From the NCBI GenBank assembly GCA_002840095.1, contig PGZL01000006.1, positions 1 through 64,000 of the forward strand: 64,000 nt of DNA, given 5' to 3'. The notes below the pieces were generated by a model. The model saw nothing but the letters and a program-made list of their open reading frames with translations, searched no databases and was not told the origin of the DNA. The position numbers and the translations under genes are program-made. Every line of letters begins with the position of its first letter. Within the stretch, counting starts at the first letter, position 1. Below are positions 61,763-64,000 of the stretch, piece by piece. The DNA comes from Gammaproteobacteria bacterium HGW-Gammaproteobacteria-1 (GTDB lineage: Bacteria; Pseudomonadota; Gammaproteobacteria; Thiohalomonadales; Thiohalomonadaceae).

Positions 61763-64000
61763 ATGGCAGGAATTCCGAGAAAAGCAAAGAAGACGTCTAC
61801 TGGAAAGCCGGTTCCTAACCATCTTAATTCTGGTACGTTGGCAAAACGAATAGAAGTCGGCCTCGACTACAAGATTGTTGAACTATTTTCCGAAGGACTA
61901 TACACAAGTGCAAACAAAGCCTTTGAAGAACTAGTTACAAATGCATTCGATGCTGGTGCATGTCGAGTAAATATATCAATTCCCGATGACAGAACAGTTC
62001 CTGACGCGGCAATCGCTGTACTTGACGATGGCGAAAGCATGGACCTACAGGGGTTGGAGGCGCTATGGAAAATTGGTAATAGCGGAAAACGTGAACAGGC
62101 AACCTCCCGTGGCAGGCAGCCGATTGGAAAGTTTGGAATTGGAAAGCTAGCAACTTATGTTTTGGCGAATGAGTTAACGTACATATGTCGCACAAATCGA
62201 AAGTATTATGCCGTCACTATGGATTATGTGCGTCTCCATGGTGAGGAGAGAAAGGATAGTTCACCGCTACTTGTAGATGTTCGTGAACTCACCGTCGATG
62301 AAGCGAAAGGCATCATGTCACCCTGGGCAAGTGAATTTGCAGATACAGGACTCTTGCTCTTCGGGAAAGGCGGGGTGGAAAAATGGACTTGCGCGATTCT
62401 ATCGTCGCTAAAGGAAAAAGCGCACTCTCTTGAAATTGGTCGGCTCAAATGGATACTAAGTACCGCTCTCCCGCTGCGGGACGACTTCAAGGTTTTTCTG
62501 GGACGAAAACAGATTCCACCGTCAAAACTGAATGCCGAAAAAATAAACAAATGGACGCTAGGAAAAGAAATAACCTCGTTATCGAAGCCTGCCCCAAAGG
62601 GAATAACGTGGCTCTCGAATAGGAAGACAAACTCGTCGAGTGGAGGGGATATTGGTTTTTACCACGAATCCGTAGGTACGGTCCGCGGCTATGCTGAGGC
62701 GTATAAGCTTCCGCTGACAACCGGTAAGTCATCCGAAAATGGGCGTAGTCATGGGTTTTTCGTGTATGTATACGGACGACTAATAAATACAGATGACGCG
62801 TACTTCGGTATCAGTTCGAATTCGCTCCAGCACGGCGCATTTTCTCGCTTTCGAGCAGTCGTCCATATCGATTCGCTGGATTCTGAACTGCAATCAAGTC
62901 GAGAGGGAATTCGCGATGGCGCAAAGGCCAAAGCATCTCAAGCAGTGTTGCAGGCGGTGTTTAACTGGGTTCGTCCGAGAATACAGGAATTTCTATCAAC
63001 CGAGGATCCCGCGTCAAGGGTGGCAGCCTATCTTGCCGGAAGTCCTGGAAGTCTATCGAGAAAACCAATAGTTAAACTTACGCAAGCGACTTTCGATGGC
63101 ATGTACACACCACAGCTAACACGTGTGCCGGCTATACCCAAGACGGAGCAAGGCGCATTCATAGAATCTCTCGCCGAAAAAGTTGAGACACCATCGGAGT
63201 TTATTGCTTCCGTAGAACTTGCCGAAGATCTTGCATCTACTGACCCTGTCGCGCTATACGACGTAAGCGAGAATGCTCTGAAGGTAAATGCCCTGCACCC
63301 GTTCGTTGGAGCGTTCGCCGACACATTTTATAACCAGCGGATGAGGGTGCCGTTGGAGTTGCTATCAATGGCCGAAGTTTTGTTGGAGGCGCAGTTGTAT
63401 CAGGAAGGGTTCGAGCCGAAAAAAATAAAGGACGTGTTGGGAGAACGGGATGGGCTCTTGCGATCATTGGCGTCCGGCGTGGGAAGGAGGACGGCATTTC
63501 AGATCGCGCAGGCGCTTGCGGACGCACGAAACGACCGGAATAGGCTTGAAGAGGAGTTGGTTGCAAGTTTTTCGTCACTTGGGTTCGAGGCAAGCCATAT
63601 CGGAGGCTCAAACAATGCAGATGGAATTGCGATTGCCCATCTTGGCGCCGGACAGGATGGTAGTCTAAAGAAATACTGCGTGTCTTTGGAAGCAAAAAGC
63701 AAGCAGCGTGATGGCGATAAGGTTGCTGCGAAGACGGTAGGTGTTTCGACAATCGCGCGCCAGCGCAACGAACGTGGATGCCCGCATGCGGTAGTCGTGG
63801 GGCCGGACTTCCCTACAACGAGAGGAGAGGTCTCTGCGTTGGCAAGGGAACTTAAAGAGGATCGGGCAACAGGCAAGACGATTACACTTATTAGGATTGA
63901 TGATTTGGCCAAGCTTGTACGACTGGCGCCAATTAGGGCGATTGGGCCAAGCCGTCTAAGAGATATGTTTAAGGATTGTCTGTTGCCGGAAGAGACGGCA
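61763..64000 (+). CDS. large GHKL-ATPase with C-terminal nuclease-like motif (partial, runs off window)
   Basis: An open frame of 746 codons with no stop before the window ends. The N-terminal GHKL/Hsp90-MORC-type ATPase shows all three motifs: the N-box EELVTNAFDAGA (55-66), DDGESMD (88-94) and GKFGIGKLA (122-130), preceded by IGNSGKR. A conserved second half of the ATPase/transducer region follows (about 200-420). Near the C-terminus, Asp620 and the LEAKSKQ block (Glu643-Ala-Lys645) fit a PD-(D/E)XK nuclease core. The remaining C-terminal part is not available. ATG 61763 follows GGGGGGG. No family name can be given with confidence; anti-phage function is a hypothesis from architecture and context. 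Confidence 0.85.
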   Translation, partial: MAGIPRKAKKTSTGKPVPNHLNSGTLAKRIEVGLDYKIVELFSEGLYTSANKAFEELVTNAFDAGACRVNISIPDDRTVPDAAIAVLDDGESMDLQGLEALWKIGNSGKREQATSRGRQPIGKFGIGKLATYVLANELTYICRTNRKYYAVTMDYVRLHGEERKDSSPLLVDVRELTVDEAKGIMSPWASEFADTGLLLFGKGGVEKWTCAILSSLKEKAHSLEIGRLKWILSTALPLRDDFKVFLGRKQIPPSKLNAEKINKWTLGKEITSLSKPAPKGITWLSNRKTNSSSGGDIGFYHESVGTVRGYAEAYKLPLTTGKSSENGRSHGFFVYVYGRLINTDDAYFGISSNSLQHGAFSRFRAVVHIDSLDSELQSSREGIRDGAKAKASQAVLQAVFNWVRPRIQEFLSTEDPASRVAAYLAGSPGSLSRKPIVKLTQATFDGMYTPQLTRVPAIPKTEQGAFIESLAEKVETPSEFIASVELAEDLASTDPVALYDVSENALKVNALHPFVGAFADTFYNQRMRVPLELLSMAEVLLEAQLYQEGFEPKKIKDVLGERDGLLRSLASGVGRRTAFQIAQALADARNDRNRLEEELVASFSSLGFEASHIGGSNNADGIAIAHLGAGQDGSLKKYCVSLEAKSKQRDGDKVAAKTVGVSTIARQRNERGCPHAVVVGPDFPTTRGEVSALARELKEDRATGKTITLIRIDDLAKLVRLAPIRAIGPSRLRDMFKDCLLPEETA

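Larger units (their letters stand above)
61212..64000. other. AT-richer segment, putative horizontally acquired island (continues beyond window)
   Basis: From roughly 61,220 onwards base composition drops and codons such as ATA, CTA, AGA and GTA become common, unlike the preceding 61 kb. The two genes inside share this composition and lie 11 bp apart. No integrase, tRNA or clear direct-repeat boundary is seen within the window. Confidence 0.75.

Noticed and set aside
61212-64000. Prophage
   Set aside because: No integrase, capsid, terminase or lysis genes are visible in the AT-rich part. Only two genes are present before the window ends.

Overview
This 64 kb window looks like a chromosome segment of a high-GC gammaproteobacterium. 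The evidence is the order ggt - ferredoxin - coaD // rsmD - two M16 peptidases - ftsY-ftsE-ftsX - rpoH, a bioBFHCD group, ubiC-ubiA beside recG, and a family of REP-like palindromes with a RAYT transposase. From memory, the ggt-to-rpoH order matches the P. aeruginosa PA0361-PA0376 neighbourhood. The genus cannot be read from the sequence; a sulfur-oxidiser or Chromatiales-type lineage is only a guess.

Layout. 0.1-9.4 kb: a DUF4139 (MuiA-type) protein, tRNA-Arg(CCG), a membrane-tethered cytochrome c5, a two-domain acyltransferase resembling ornithine-lipid synthase OlsF, an LpxH-like phosphoesterase, a CHASE-type diguanylate cyclase, ggt, a YfhL-type ferredoxin and coaD. 9.5-22.7 kb: a complete Pel exopolysaccharide operon on the minus strand (epimerase-pelA-pelB in two pieces-pelC-pelD-pelE-pelF-pelG). 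A GH114 lipoprotein glycosidase is divergent from it. The block sits between coaD and rsmD, which are otherwise near neighbours. 23.8-34.1 kb: rsmD and two M16 peptidases (minus), then ftsYEX, a PleD-like diguanylate cyclase, rpoH with an upstream CIRCE-like operator, and zupT. 34.3-40.6 kb: bioD, bioC, bioH, bioF, bioB (minus) and comF, with a candidate BirA operator between bioB and comF. 40.7-48.8 kb: an MCP, a rhodanese, a Fur-boxed ferric-iron ABC transporter, a RAYT flanked by REP palindromes and a thioredoxin-like protein. 48.9-60.6 kb: a multi-PAS HD-GYP phosphodiesterase, a UbiA-like protein without its Asp-rich motifs, ubiC, recG, an M48 peptidase with an SH3 protein, a CHASE2 nucleotide cyclase, an MntA/HepT pair and RidA. 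60.9-64 kb: small membrane proteins, then a distinctly AT-richer segment with a three-TM protein followed by a large GHKL-ATPase with a C-terminal ExK nuclease-like motif. That last gene runs off the window and is the best candidate here for an undescribed (probably defence) system.

Cyclic-di-GMP is a theme: two diguanylate cyclases, an HD-GYP phosphodiesterase and the c-di-GMP receptor PelD are all present, so Pel output could be tuned by enzymes encoded nearby. This is inference; none of them is in the pel operon.

The most unusual genome-scale feature is the density of intergenic inverted repeats. At least five families are present: AACGCAGAG-type, ATACAAG-type, CGCCAAG-type, AGTTTCG heptamers and REP palindromes with a GTAGG head. 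They fill nearly every gap inside the bio, fbp and ftsY-ftsE groups. They abut start codons and in three genes appear to supply the stop codon. A separate 140-bp tandem duplication upstream of bioD creates two truncated copies of its first 14 codons, each ending in an ATGA overlap with the next start.
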